DNA of 64,000 nt from Penicillium oxalicum (GCF_001723175.1 NC_064651.1:496001-560000); one strand, 5' to 3'; positions 1 to 12,396 are shown, numbered from the stretch's first letter. Numbers and translations are program-made. Notes: generated by a model from the sequence alone, not told the origin.

Positions 1-565
1 TTAATATCTTGGCTTAAAGTCCATGATAAACATCTGTAGCTATCCATCCGGGCAGCTTCCAAAATGATAGAAACATTCGATATCTTCAATAATCAAGACA
101 GATAGGATAGATGCGAGTTAGAAGTGTCTTTACATGTTACCCACTTGCGATATCTATTGGTATTCCTGTCACTCTATAGAATTTCCCCTCTATTATAGGC
201 ACTTTTATCTATTGCACTCCAACCTCTCTTTGTGCAATATACTCCACACAAACAGACTCTCATCATAGAATGATCTCCCTATGCGACAGACTAGTCCGAC
301 TAGGCTGGACAAGGCATGACATGGGTCTAGAAATAGGGACATCAAGAGGATATTGACTAGATTAAATGATAACTTAGCGTATGCATTATCCTCAACGCTC
401 TTAGTGTTAATATTACCCCGGCTACATAGCAGGTAAGACTGAAAGAGGTCATGAAAAGCTATATATACTCAACCTAAACTATCTAGCCAGGTAAAATGAC
501 CTGGATGATATCAGAGACAGAATACAAATAATGTGTAAAGGATGATCTGTATCTTGATTTAATTC

Positions 566-581
566 TGTGTGTGTGTGTGTG
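566..581. repeat. (TG)8 microsatellite
   Basis: Eight TG units in non-coding DNA. Confidence 0.9.
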
Positions 582-923
582 CTAACTAGGAAGAAAGTGT
601 ACAGTATTTGTTCAATAAATACCTAAGACTTACATTAATACCCACTAATCAACCTTGGTAGAAGCGATGACTGTGAATTTTTGTATATAAGATATATTTC
701 ATGTGAGTGACCTTGGTGTTGCCACAGTAGATCAATTATAGATGATGATCTGGTATATTTATTCTGCCGTGAACAAAGTATACTAATTCGGGTGGTCTGG
801 CGTGAGGATTTCCCAGAAATGAGACTAAGATTGAGATGATCTCACGTGTATTAGAAAAAGTGTGTTTGTTACTGATATAGAAGATTAGCTGAAGACTACC
901 TAGCGTGTGCTTTGAGGTCTAGA

Positions 924-945
924 GGGGGGGGGGGGGGGGGGGGGG
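924..945 (+). repeat. poly-G tract (22 G)
   Basis: An uninterrupted run of 22 G on the plus strand in AT-richer non-coding DNA. It could form a G-quadruplex or may be a polymerase-slippage site. Its exact length in the assembly is unreliable. Confidence 0.9.
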
Positions 946-1786
946 CGTGTTGCAAATTTAAGCATATGAATCTACATGAACACCTAGTGCAATCATAACA
1001 GCCCGGACCTTAAAAATTAGTGGATTGTTTCATAGACACCGTTCTGTAGTTAGATGGTCTTCTAGTAGTACTGCTTTCAATAACGCAGGGGAAGTTCATG
1101 GGACGTGAATCCTCCTGGGGGAGTACTAGATAGATACATATGACATGGACTGTTTGAGTGTTGAGCCCTACCAGTCTACAAATTAGCAATTTGATACCAG
1201 GGCTCGGCATGCCCGGCTCTAGATCTCTCGCTGTTCTATATTGCCAAATTCTATAGCCTCAAGCTCAGATTTCACCTAGCAGTTCTCCAGGATAACACCC
1301 AAGAGTAATTTCTCTGGACTCCTCTGGCTTCTGAGGAACGTCTTGTCCTGCACTGACCTGACCTTCTGGACCGGAATGAATGATTGTCCGAAGTCATCAA
1401 ATGTTTGCTCGTGACATCGAATTTTCTGTCGCGCTCTGCCACCGTCCATCATCGCCAATGTTTGCTTCGCTTAAATGACAGAAACACCGAGAAGCTCGCC
1501 TATACGTCTTCCCAAATAGGAAATCAACACACACTCGCTAGCGCGAACCCCCGGGGTATTTGAGAACGCTTAACTCACCCTCATCCCGACTTTTTGCTCT
1601 CCCCCCCCCCCACCATCGTTTGACCTTGATCTCATTCATTGAAGCTTATTTCAACCTTCACTTGACTTCCATCAAGAATCTTCTTCATCTTTTTGATATC
1701 CTGCTTTGATATCTCCTCTTCACTTCGGTCTTGACATATCATCATCCATCCTTTGATATTGCCAATTTCTCTTGACTTTGTCCAAG

Positions 1787-4223
1787 ATGTCAAGCCCTGT
1801 CAAGCCTGAGTTGGAGGGTGCCTCAAGCCCTTCGAAGGTGGCTGGTGTTGAAGACAAGCACCAAAGTGATGTTGTCCATGCCGATACACCTATGCTTGGT
1901 CAAGATGTGTCCGGGGTCAATGTCCTGTCTCGAGAGGGTAATGCTCCGGACTTGATCCAGTCCAAGCAACGTATGACGGGTAAGCACACTGTCCTGATAA
2001 GACATTCCATGGAGAAGAAAAATGACACTGACAAAAGGCGCTTGCACTTCAGACCTGACCCCATCGATGCTCGCACCTGGCCTTCGAAACGTCCCCACCA
2101 GCGAACAACCATCCGGCTCCAATGCTCCGTCTACCATGGCCGAGGGTGGTCCTTCTGTTGACCCTATCCAGGACCGAGTCAACAAATTCATGGACTCGAT
2201 GGCCACCATGATCTTCGAACGGGCGAAGCGTAAGGCAGATGCGGCCTTTGGCTCTGGCAATGAACAAGAAACCGGCAACCTCGAAGTTTTCCCGACCCGC
2301 ATGGACGAGTCCCCGGATGTTTGCTCTGCTGCCTTGGACATCATGTCCAAAGTCACTCAACCAGTTCAGGGCTCGGGCGATAAAAGTATCGATGCTTCGG
2401 GACCCGGAATCGCCCATGGTCACTCCTCTCAGCTGGAAAATCCTGGATCCTGGAAGCTGGCGCATCGTCCGAAGCGCCAATCAATCTCGGCAAGCAAGTT
2501 GTCTCCCTTGGCACAGCAAACCAGCATGAGAAAGGATACTCCTCGAGCTGCCCCAACTACAAGCATCAGGGAGACAGGTCCGACTTCAAGCCATGCCGAC
2601 CACGCCTCTTCCAAGCCTCGAGATGGTCCAAACCCGCGAGCCGTCCCGCAAATCATGATGGGGGATCACATCCTGACCAACCATGATCAGGTAAGACTTA
2701 TCAAATCTCAAGTTGACTTGTACCCAGCTGACTGTAATTTGAAACTCTGCAGCCCACACTTGGTTCCATCAGGGCCGATGGTCTCACATATGGTGAGGTT
2801 TTGTTCATCTTCAACACTTTCGGTGTCGTGGCTCGCCTGTTTCCTCGTTTCCATTTCAAGTGGGCCAGCGACGATCGCCAGAAGGTTGGAGTTCGCCTGC
2901 AGCTCTATGGCCACACGGTCTATGCTGCCCCGGAAAACACGCCCATTGATGCGGCTGTTGTGGCTTGTCGGCAGGCTCTGAGAGAACTTTCCCGGGAGCA
3001 CCCCCAGTGGCTCCTACCTCCAAAGCCTTCGCAAGGGCTGGGCGAGCCTCACTGGAACTGGAAGCAGATCCTGGAAGGTAGAGTGTTCCCTCAGTCCCTC
3101 AGCTTCTTCGTTCTTTTCTTGCTTGCTATTTCATTGTTTTCGTCAGGGTCAACATACTAATACCGCTTCAATCGTTAGACTTTGCCGACCAAGCTGGCTG
3201 GGAGAAGCCTACTTACGCCAACCGCGATGGGAGCAGCGGACAACGCTCCCTCGTAACGGTCACTGTGCATGGTCAAAAGTATTGGCCTGCCAAATGGACC
3301 GAGGACAGCGACAAGTCAGGCATGATGGCCGCACACCAGGCAATCTACCAGCTCTTGACCCAGGACAGAATCAACCGGAAATTGATCCTTCCGGCAGATT
3401 CCCAGCTGGTGAAGATTCCCCTCGTTGGTCCCTCCCATGATCCGGCTCGCCATTTTGGCCCCCAGGCCCCCCGGCGCCAGGATAGCCCTTGCGGTGTGCC
3501 GTCCCGACACCTGGCAAGACCGAGGTGAGCTCCGAACCCGCCGCCATGGCCCGACTCTTTGCAAAGGAGCTCCGGGATAAGGAACCGGTGCGCGCTCCCG
3601 CGGGCAGAACCTCTGGTGTGGCCAAGGGCAAGATCGCCAAGACGCCACGGAAGAAACGGCCTCCCACAAAAGCCCAGCGCCTGAGGGACAATGAGGACCC
3701 CTTGAGAACGCTGGAGCAAGTCCAGTCACGGGTCATGGCTCTTGGTCTTCAGGCATCGTTCACTCGTGTGATGAGCAGTGAGTCATTTCCGATTTCCTAA
3801 CCCCTCACTAAATTGTCTCGTGTCAATTATCTATGTCTGAATATTCTGTGTTTGTGATGTTCGTCAACTGACCTCTTCTGAAACTTTACAGCGATCTGCG
3901 CGGTCCTGAAAGTCAACAATCCCAGGATCGAGGTGCGGATGCCATCATCCGAGATCAAGGGTGCGTCTCCTGGCATCTTTGCCCTTTTCCACACGTCGGC
4001 GGCGAGGCTCGACTCCAAGGACCCTGTTTTCCTGGGCAACCTGCCTCGTAGCATGGAGCCGGCTGAAGGCAAGGCTTTTGGTGTGAAGAGAGTCATTCTT
4101 TTCATGCTGGAGCAGTGGAAGGGCAAGGTGGACCCGTATGAAATGCGGGCGGGGCATGATCGGCTGAAGTGTCTCCATGGCTTTGAGCAGGAGGTCAAGG
4201 AAAGCCTGGAGAACCAGCAGTGA
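1787..4223 (+). CDS. protein with tandem dsRNA-binding-like domains (spliced, one uncertain junction)
   Basis: No specific family name is recognised. The model has six exons: 1787-1979, 2038-2690, 2753-3077, 3179-3408(?), 3486(?)-3777 and 3892-4223, about 674 aa. The introns at 1980-2037, 2691-2752, 3078-3178 and 3778-3891 have GT..AG ends and keep frame. The N-terminal 280 residues are low-complexity Ser/Pro/Thr. Residues about 295-363 and 386-451 each look like a double-stranded RNA-binding motif. In each, an aromatic/basic strand pair (FHFKWA..VGVRLQLYG and YAN..VTVTVHGQKY) is followed by an Ala-rich helix (AAVVACRQALREL and MMAAHQAIYQLL). The C-terminal about 110 residues (PRIEVRMPSSE .. 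KAFGVKRVILFMLEQW) may be a third, divergent copy. The frame changes between 3409 and 3528. A 77-bp intron (3409-3485, weak GTGAAG donor) restores it, but a sequence error or a real frameshift is possible. The start is the first ATG in frame; the upstream in-frame TTG is not used. The assignment to dsRNA binding is inference from pattern only. Confidence 0.65.
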
Positions 4224-6511
4224 GGAGTGTGGTGATGTGGAAGAGGCGGTGGTGATGTGGGAGAGGTGGTGTTGGTGATGATGATGATCTTGAGATTTCT
4301 TGTTTGATTAGCAGAATGTTCACAGTGATGACGTGGTTTATTGTTGAGGGCACGGGGGTTAGTTGCCTGGGTGAGAATGTCTTTGTTGTTGGAGTCGAGA
4401 GAGGCGAGATAATTTGGAGCTAGCCTTATCATTAAGTTTCGGCTAGACTTCATTTGCAATGAAATGCATGTCTGTATGGTTATGGATGGTGGTGTTCTGA
4501 GTGTCTCGATCCTTGTTGCGATGGCGTTGAGGCTGGTAAACGATCGCAAGGGTTGGGCCTTTGACTCGTTCTGGAAAACCTGTGAGTGACTGCCAGTGAC
4601 ATGTGAGATGGTCGATTATTTTATTCACCAAAAGCTTTTGTTTCTGACAATTTCCATCTCCAGAGGCACAGAGTATTCAGGGAGGTACTCACTTGCTGTT
4701 GTTGAGTGTGAACATCGAGTATCAATAACGCAATCGCTGTGAGTTGGACAGTGACGTGTAAGTGACACGGCCCATAAAAGACTTCTCTTTAGGGCTAGGG
4801 TCCTTCCTTATATAGTACGCTCCACGAGCCTTACTACCAGCAGGACACGTCAATGATCGATGAAAAACACCAAACATCTCGAACAAGGCAACGGAACACT
4901 CGTTCGATGTCTTCAAGCGGAGCAGACTCGACAAAGAGAACTTTCTAACCCCGTTCTTCCCATCGTGGAAGACAATTTTCATCGTCTTTTGCACCACACC
5001 AGTTTCCGGAAGGGTCTCTTGAGAACGAGGCCAACAGACAAAGCTCCTTTTATTTCCAACTTTCATCTGGCCTCTAGACTTTACTCTCTCAGTCATAAAG
5101 GAAGTCCTGGCTGCACGTTCTTTTCAGAACACTCAGAAGACGCACCTCCTCAAGTACCCGGGCCATATACCTACTTGCCAATCACACGATATCACAACAG
5201 AGGGCCCCCGGGATGACATGAGATAACCTTTCAAACTGCTACAAGATTCATGACTCCCTTTTATGCAAGGGTCGCTAAAATGCGTACTACACTCGCAGAT
5301 GTGCCTCTGTGTGGCTGGCTATCAAGTGCCATGTTGAACGGTAACAAATAGTCCGCGATATTACTCTTGAAGACCAGACTTGGCTACCGGTATTCCTGAC
5401 AGAATCAGATTGGCAGGGCTTTTGTGCACGCCTTGAAGTTCCCCCTTTGCGAAGAGAATACTTTGAGCCGGCATAGAGGCTAGTGGTTCAGGAAGCCCAA
5501 CGAACTTGGAGAGACCAGTGTGGTCAGAGCATGACTCCGCCGGGGAGATTGTTGCTGGACTGGCCTCTTTCCAAAGACCAAATCAATGTTTGTTGAAGCT
5601 TCTATCGGAATAGGGTCTTATCTTATGTTGATGGCTGTCTGTCAGAATTTCGATCACAGATGACTGTACTCGGGTGAGATTCATTGGAGATCTGAACCAG
5701 ATGAGTGATATCGCTGCTTATTCGATGGCTTCCAAATCTCAGTACTCCATCAAGCAAAAAAGCATGGCTCAAGCATACATAACACAGAGAGAAAAGGCGC
5801 GAGTCCCCACCTCAAACCTGGAATTTCATGGCCGGCAAAAATGAAAGAAAGACAGGGATGCACCAATGTGTGAAGGACGATTCGGATGAGGCTCAGAGCT
5901 CTTAAATAATATGATAAACTGCCAGCAATGCCTGACTGATCAACTGAATCCTTGACGTCCCATTGAGACTTGTATTTCTACCGCTGTTTGAAGTCACCAA
6001 AGATTGAAAGAGGATGCGAAGAGGACATGGCAATCTTCCTATTCATTCAGGGCAACAGAACAGACCAGTTCGGAGAGGGATGAACACTGAATTTCCAGAT
6101 TGACTTTGAAGGTACGTTGGTCATTTTGAATGGCAGGGCTTCGGAGAACACAGAAAAACCTGGCGGATGCTTGAGTAGAAGATAGATTGTCGAGGGCAAA
6201 TGGAACTTCATGTGAACTACACATTGCACTCCGGCCGGCGGAGAGGTCCTAAAAATCACACTGCAGGTGTAAGGGCATCAGTATGAACTCTTTGGGCCGC
6301 AACTGCAGGTCACCCACGATCAAATCAACTGAATTGCTTTTGTATATGATCTTCTGATTTGAATCCGCCCAACCTCAAGCGCTGTAGTAGACTCTAGCTG
6401 CAGATGAGCACAGGGCTGCTTACAATAAGAATGACACGTTTCGAAATAAAAAGTATCAAGTACCAAAGACGTGGCGGTCATCCATATGATTCGAAGATTT
6501 TGTAGAGATTG

Positions 6512-6588
<77 letters not shown>

Positions 6589-7436
6589 AACCTGGCTATG
6601 ATCTTTCATGCCATAACACCCAATCGAAGAGGTAAAAAAAAAACCAGACAGAAATAGAGGAAAGGAAAAGAGAAGGGAAGACAATCACAAGAAGAAAAGA
6701 AAGATAAGGAAAAAAAGGGGCAAAGCGCGGAGCACCTCAGTGCCTTCTCGCAAGACAAGCAAGAGGGAGGGGTCATCGGAAGGAGATTCCGGCATGGCGG
6801 TTGCGCTGTGTTTGGCAGGCCAAGGAAAATTGGGCCACTGGGCCGAATGGACGAGCCCACCTCAGACTTGGGTGGACGTCGTTGGAGCAAGGTGAATTAA
6901 GTAACCAGACGAGATAGAATGTAGGAGAAAGTAGCAGTAGCAAAGTGAAATAGTAGGTGACAAGGGCAAACAATTGGAATACAAAATGGGACTCTTTAAT
7001 CAGCAAGAGCCCTATTGAGCCCCTGACCCTCTCGCAACATCATCGATACCAGCATGGCGATCATTATTTGTGCGGAAAAAGGACGTGTAACGGACGGCAA
7101 AGTCAAGCATGTGGTTGGAAATGAAAAAAAGAACGAGTTATGTAAGATAAAGCCACACAAGAGACACGAAAGGGAGAGGGGATACACCAACGCCAATCTC
7201 TGCGCGAGCGACACCATATTCAAGCTAGGCAGAAAAACTTCCCAGGATCAAAAAGGGGGGGAAAGAGTCAGAAGAAAAGGCAGGAAGAGTTCAAGAGCAA
7301 TCACGAACAGGGAGCGCCCAGTGGCAAAAGAGTCGGGAGAACGCACTGTGGAGACAAGAAAGATCAAATGTACAGAAACAAGGGTATATCGGAGGTTTAA
7401 ACACCTGAAGAGAACCGTCAAGACTTTTCAAATCGT
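4224..7436. other. intergenic region between convergent 3' ends
   Basis: About 3.2 kb between the 3' end of the dsRBD-like gene and the 3' end of somA. The short ORFs here show no protein-like composition, no family motif and no splice-compatible partners. It contains a long AG microsatellite (6514-6585) and a purine-rich stretch of about 500 bases after it. Part of 7000-7436 is probably the 3' UTR of somA. Confidence 0.6.
6514..6585. repeat. (AG)36 microsatellite
   Basis: A 72-bp perfect AG dinucleotide array, the longest simple repeat in the window. It is followed by more purine-rich plus-strand DNA. It lies between two convergent genes, outside both CDSs. Confidence 0.97.
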
Positions 7437-10053
7437 TCACAGGGTGTCACCAGCCCCGGTCTCAACACCATCGGCGGAGTAGCCCATGCTTGGATCAAAG
7501 CCAAAGCCAGTCGCGTCTCCATCGGTGTTGAGGAATGTATCAAAGTCAAAGCTCTCCAGAATATCGGGATTATCCAGAGCACTAAAGTCAAGATTGAAAG
7601 CAGAGGCCTATCCAAGGCGAAGGTCAGTAATCCAAAAGCTGTGAGAGGGACAGCGATCGTGTAACTTACATCTGGAATAGTAAGGTCGTTGAAAGTTTGC
7701 TGGTTCGGGTCTTGGGTGGGTTGAACCATCGGGGGTGCTGGAGCCGCAGACTGCTGAGGAGCAGCGCCTGCAGTGGCATTGGGTCCGCCCTTGGGGAACG
7801 AGTTGGGAGGAGGATGGGGTGTGACAGGAGTGGACGGCGTCGGAGTAGGCTCATTGGCCTCAGTCGACGGGGTTGCAGCAGTAGCCGCAGCGGCAGCGTT
7901 CTTCTTGTTAGGACGCTGAAATTTTGGAATTGTGTGTTAGTGTGTTCACTACACCACGATGGTCTCTGCAGTACGTACCTTGCGAGTGGTCTCCTTTGCA
8001 CCGTCCTTCTTGCCTTTGGGAGCAGCCTTGGTGGACTGCTGAGGGGTGGGTGGCGCGTTGCCGGTGGTCTGAGGAGAAGGAGGCTGGGCGCGGCCTGCGT
8101 TGGCGCCAGCCGGTGGCGCCTGAGGCGGAGGCATGTTGTTGCGATCCTGGGGAGTGCCAGCCTGGGGCTGAGTTGCTGGCGAGTGCTGAGGCATGGGTTG
8201 TCCAGGCTGCCACTGTCCACCGGGCATTCGATTGACATTGGCGGGGATCGGCTGGCCCATCTGCGCCCCGGTGAAAGCCGGGTTGGAACTAGGAGGACGC
8301 ATCTGCCCACCGGGTCCAGGGAAGAACCCGGCACCAGCCATCTCGGGCGGCATTTGACCGCCATTGAGGTTCATGGAGCCGGGAGACCCGCGGTTTTGGC
8401 TCATGTCACCGGCGCTCGGAGATCCCGGCAGACCGGTCTGAGGCATCTTGGGCGTGCCTCGTTTCATTTGTTCGCTGGGGTTCGGGGACGCACCCGCCCT
8501 GCTGCCCTGAGGGGATGTGCCCGGAGGCAATCCCTGACCGGGCATTGGGGGCTGGCCGTCAGCACGGGACATGCTATCCTGCTCTTGTCGAGCCATCATC
8601 AGGCGGCGCTTATTTTGCTGTTCAAGCAGCATAAGTTGCATCTGATAGTCCTGGAGAGCATGGTTGCCGTGCTGACCGCCAGGTGTTTGCATACCTGGGC
8701 GGACCTGTTGGAGCTGACCGTTTGAGTTGTAGTAATCTGGACCCATCGGGTACATACCACCTTGCCCGTCCGGCATCGGCACCAGGTCCGCCTGGTTGGG
8801 CATCACACCGGGATTCATCATACCACCATTCGGAAGACCCTGGGAATTCAGTGCTGAGCGAGAGTGATGAAAAGCCAAGTTTTGAGCATATACCTGCATG
8901 GATTTTTGTTGCGCAGCTTGTCCTTGCTGGAACTGTGGGAACTGTGCCGGGTTCATGGCTCTTTGCATCCCATTCGGCATCATCAACTGCTGAGGGTTTT
9001 GCTGGCCCTGCATCTGTCCCTGTCCTCGTCCGTTAGGAGCCAATTGTTGACCGTTCACCGCACTGCCCTCGAGACGTGGGCGCTTCGACGGCGAGGGGGC
9101 ATTGTCAGCGGATGCAGGCGACTGGGGTCGGTTTCCGTTCATGTCCATTTCAGACTGCTCCCGTTGCATCTGTTGCATCATCTGCATTTGCTGCTGCTGG
9201 TTCTTCTGGAACTGCGCGAGTTGTTGTTGAGACCTACATGGCGTAAGAAAAACAAAATGTTAGATGTCTGATCATCTTTGCCACCGTCTGAGCAGGGTTC
9301 TTCTTTCGAGGAAGGAAGCTTACAGGCCGTTGTTTAAAGCCGCCTTTTGCAGGTTAGGAGGAACCATGCCATTAGCACTGCGGCGAACGCCAAGGGGAAC
9401 TTGACCGGGCATCATGGGCTGTTGACGCATCATCTGGTTGTGCTGTTGCTCGCGCATACGCATCAAGTTCTAAAATAGAAAACAAAGAGGCGTTAGCTTG
9501 CTGCCTCCTCGTCGTGCAGTGGCCCCAGGAAAGTGATTCGAGTAGCGGTGGTTTGATGGGCAAAGCATACCTGAGTGTGCTGGAGGTACTGTCGAACATC
9601 GTTGCTGTTACCTCGCTTGCGCTGAGCCCAAAAGAAGTCCCAGAAGATGCTAAACCAATCAAGCAAGAAAGAGGACTGAAGACTCTCGTTGGGCAACTGG
9701 GGGCGAGGGAGGTCATCGGGGATCTTGATCTTCTCACCGTCCTTCCCATCAGTCATCATGGAATCGCCATCGATGCCATTCATGTCGCCCCGACTGCCAG
9801 GGCTAGTCTTCGTGCCGCTGTCCGTGTTGATCTTGATAGATTCATCTTGTACCAGGGCGCGCGCGCAGTCGTGGTAGCCACGCTTAAGGAAGTAGTCGTA
9901 GATATAGGTGTTGAGGTTGTTGATCATCATTTCAGGATTGTTCATGTTCATGCCGCCGTCATTCCGAGGAGCTGTAGAACCATTGTTCATCATGGGAACA
10001 CCGCCCACTGGCCCTCCGACCCCAGGATTCATCCCAAGATTCATCTGATTCAT
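7437..10053 (-). CDS. somA: LisH-domain transcriptional regulator, SomA/Flo8 family
   Basis: Fungal SomA/Flo8/Som1 proteins are nuclear regulators of adhesion, development and morphogenesis acting downstream of cAMP-PKA (established knowledge). Exons in transcript order: 10053-9571, 9469-9324, 9233-7979, 7915-7670 and 7607-7437. All junctions are GT..AG and keep frame, giving 766 aa. Residues about 44-75 are a LisH motif (LNTYIYDYFLKRGYHDCARAL). It is followed by the family's second conserved block ending in the motif FLLDWFSIFWDFFWAQRKR (about 128-150). The remainder is Gln/Met/Pro/Gly-rich and disordered-looking, typical of an activator, with a basic SPSKRPRL patch. The acidic/aromatic C-terminus (residues in LDFSALDNPDILESFDFDTF) looks like a transactivation segment. 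The start is the first in-frame ATG; an upstream in-frame GTG and possible upstream exons cannot be excluded. A 54-bp stretch (8893-8840) with intron-like ends is kept in this model; removing it gives 748 aa. Confidence 0.9.
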
Positions 10054-12396
10054 AGTGGCGAACGGTGGTTTTGCGGCCACCTTGCCTAGATGTGTCGAAA
10101 CGATTCAAATCGACAAACCGCGTATATGTACCAACGCGCTTCCACTGAACCAGGCAGCGGAGCCCAATACTAGTGGGAGTGGTGGAAGATAGTGAAAAGA
10201 GGGGGAAACGCGTGGGAGCGCGAGGCAAGGCTACCAAAGACAGGAAGCGATCTTAGCTTCGAGGTCTCACAGCCTGTGGCAGATGAAAATCACAGAGAGG
10301 GCGGGGGCCCTTGTTGTTGACTTGAGATTATTACGGCGCAGGCGCCAGGTTCCTATCAGGCGAATCCCGCAGACCGGTCTTTTCCCCGGTGGCGGTGGTG
10401 CAATGGAGTATCTGCGGCGGCTAAGAATGTCTTCTCCGGGAAGGGGACGAGCCACGCGACACGAGGGACGAGACCCGAGTGGAAAGTGCGCGAGCAAGAG
10501 AACTCGAGCAACCGTGGGGCTAGAAGATCGGCCAATTGTTAGAAGAATGCTTGGGTCATAAAGAGATGACAGGAGGAGGCGGTGCGCGATGCGATAGGGT
10601 TTGGGCGATGACGGAGGTACAGGGAGGCGGAAAAAGCCCACGGATGAGGAGGTTGGGATGAGGCCGGCAATGTCAGACAAGCCCGATCGGGCAAATTCTC
10701 ACAACGAGGACGAAGTTTCACATGCAACGGTGGACAAAAGAAGAAGGGTTCAGAAGGAAAAGGCTATATACCAGGGGTGGTCGATCAGGGTGGATCTCAC
10801 AGTTGGAAGGGGAGGAGGAGCAAGCCTGGGGGCACGGCGACAGGCGCTGCGCTCACTGCGGGAGAATCGCTTGTTCGGAGGCGATCAACTTGGCCGGAGC
10901 TCGGGGCTGGGGATGGCGCTGTCAGGCGTATTTCTGGGCATGCGCGACCGCGACGGAGCAGAAGGAACAGTTTGATAGATGATTGGATCTGGATACACGG
11001 CACAAGCACACTGGGAAGATGGGCGAAAAAATCACAGGCCAAAAATTTGGGTCATTGAAGCGAAAGGAGTGAAGATGTGGAGAGGCAGAGAGAGGTAGAG
11101 AGAGAGGGGACGTAGGAGGAATGAGAAATCAAAACGGGCTGGTTTCCGGTCAAGTCGATCAGGCCAGAATGATTTACCTTGTTCCTCAGGACTGGTGTGG
11201 GAACTCGGAAAGTACCCCAGCAGTACTGCTGCAATACAATAGATACTTCCGGTGTATGGTGGACTCGTCCTATGGGCCTGTGATGGATCCCAGCGGGAGT
11301 CTAATCAGTTCGGATCTTCCGCGCAACGAGAGTCGCGTAAAGAGGGATGGATATGATCGGAGATCGAGCCAATGGGACCAGCAAAAGTTGAAGTGGCTGC
11401 AGGAAAGGGGAGAGCCACGGCGACAATGGTGAAGGGAAGAGGGAAAAGAAAAACTCTCTAGAAGAATCGAACAGAAATTGCAACAGAGAATTTGATGTGT
11501 AGGAAAATGGAGGGGCGGAGGTGGTATCGAGCGGTATTTGAGGAACCGTATTGTAACCGCACGCCGCACTCTATCCTAACGTCGATGGGCTGTCGCACCA
11601 GCAAACGACCGATACCGTGAGGAATCGATACTGTTCCTGTCGGAAAACCTGGGGCCCTTATGGAACTTTGAACAGGACTGGTCAGTTCCAATCAGCGGCG
11701 AATGATAACAGCACAAACGCGAATGTGGTGACATGAGTTTGGCCCGCGAATTCTGTTTGAAGTATCGATCTGGCTGATGTATCTGACATGTCTCGATACA
11801 TCCGATCTGTACGTCATTTGAGGGCATCGAGAGCACTGAACAGTGAGCCTAATGTTTACAAACTAAGCCTACAGATGCCAGTCCGGCAAAGAAATATCCC
11901 TACCTGGAACTTGCGAGACCACCAGGTGGTACGATATCCCAAAAGTGTCGAAACAATCAAGCGTACGGGGAAAATTTGTACGGAACAATCCCGATATCCA
12001 AATGCTCGCCTTCAGCATAATCAAGAGGCTCAGATTTAAACTCGCAATCTGCGCTTCAGTATCGGCAGAATGATGAAAATAATGGTAGAAACGACATTGC
12101 ATGACGAGGATACTGCCGGTTTTGGTTCCTACAGGTTGATACATCAGAAACACTATTCCTGCAGGTTGTACCCGAGCTACAGTACCCACGCAACCGGCGA
12201 GGCTAGTCGAGAGTTTGACTGTACCGCTATTAAAGTCGTAGAAGATCACTACACAACGCTAAGAGATTCTCAAAAGGAGTAAAACCTTCATCCGGTGCTG
12301 AAATTAATATATCACAAACATAATAGTCGCAGTCGTCGAATTCCGGGCAAGCCTGCCATGGACCAAATCAAGAACGCCAGAAATGCTCGTCATGTG
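10054..12396 (-). promoter_or_regulatory. long upstream/leader region of somA
   Basis: About 2.3 kb separates the somA start from the end of bet3, which is transcribed in the same direction. No ORF here looks like a conserved protein. On the somA sense strand the part nearest the gene (10200-11500) is pyrimidine-rich, as in long fungal leaders. By analogy with other developmental regulators I infer an extended promoter and possibly a long 5' UTR with or without an intron. No individual binding site is claimed. Confidence 0.4.

Larger units (their letters stand above)
1..1786. other. non-coding left flank
   Basis: No ORF here resembles a real gene. The first kilobase is visibly poorer in G+C than the gene regions. 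It carries a short TG repeat (566-581) and a run of 22 G (924-945). The last 200 bases before 1787 are pyrimidine-rich (including an 11-base C run at 1601-1611), as is usual for the promoter or leader of a filamentous fungal gene, and probably serve the gene that starts at 1787. Confidence 0.6.

Noticed and set aside
1..1000. RIP-mutated transposon remnant at the left edge
   Set aside because: The DNA is AT-richer, but no transposase-like reading frame, terminal repeat or target-site duplication could be seen.
3827..4549. 240-codon minus-strand ORF
   Set aside because: Antisense to the last exon of the dsRBD-like gene; composition is that of a shadow frame, with no motif.
7054..7482. 142-codon plus-strand ORF at the somA 3' end
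   Set aside because: Lys/Arg-rich only because of purine-rich DNA, and it overlaps the somA stop codon; no conserved features.
7697..8725. 342-codon plus-strand ORF
   Set aside because: Complement of the Gln/Pro-rich somA exon; Arg/Leu/Ser-rich shadow.
10601..10975. possible small gene upstream of somA
   Set aside because: Several overlapping frames of similar length with Arg/Gly-rich, non-conserved composition; fits non-coding leader DNA better.
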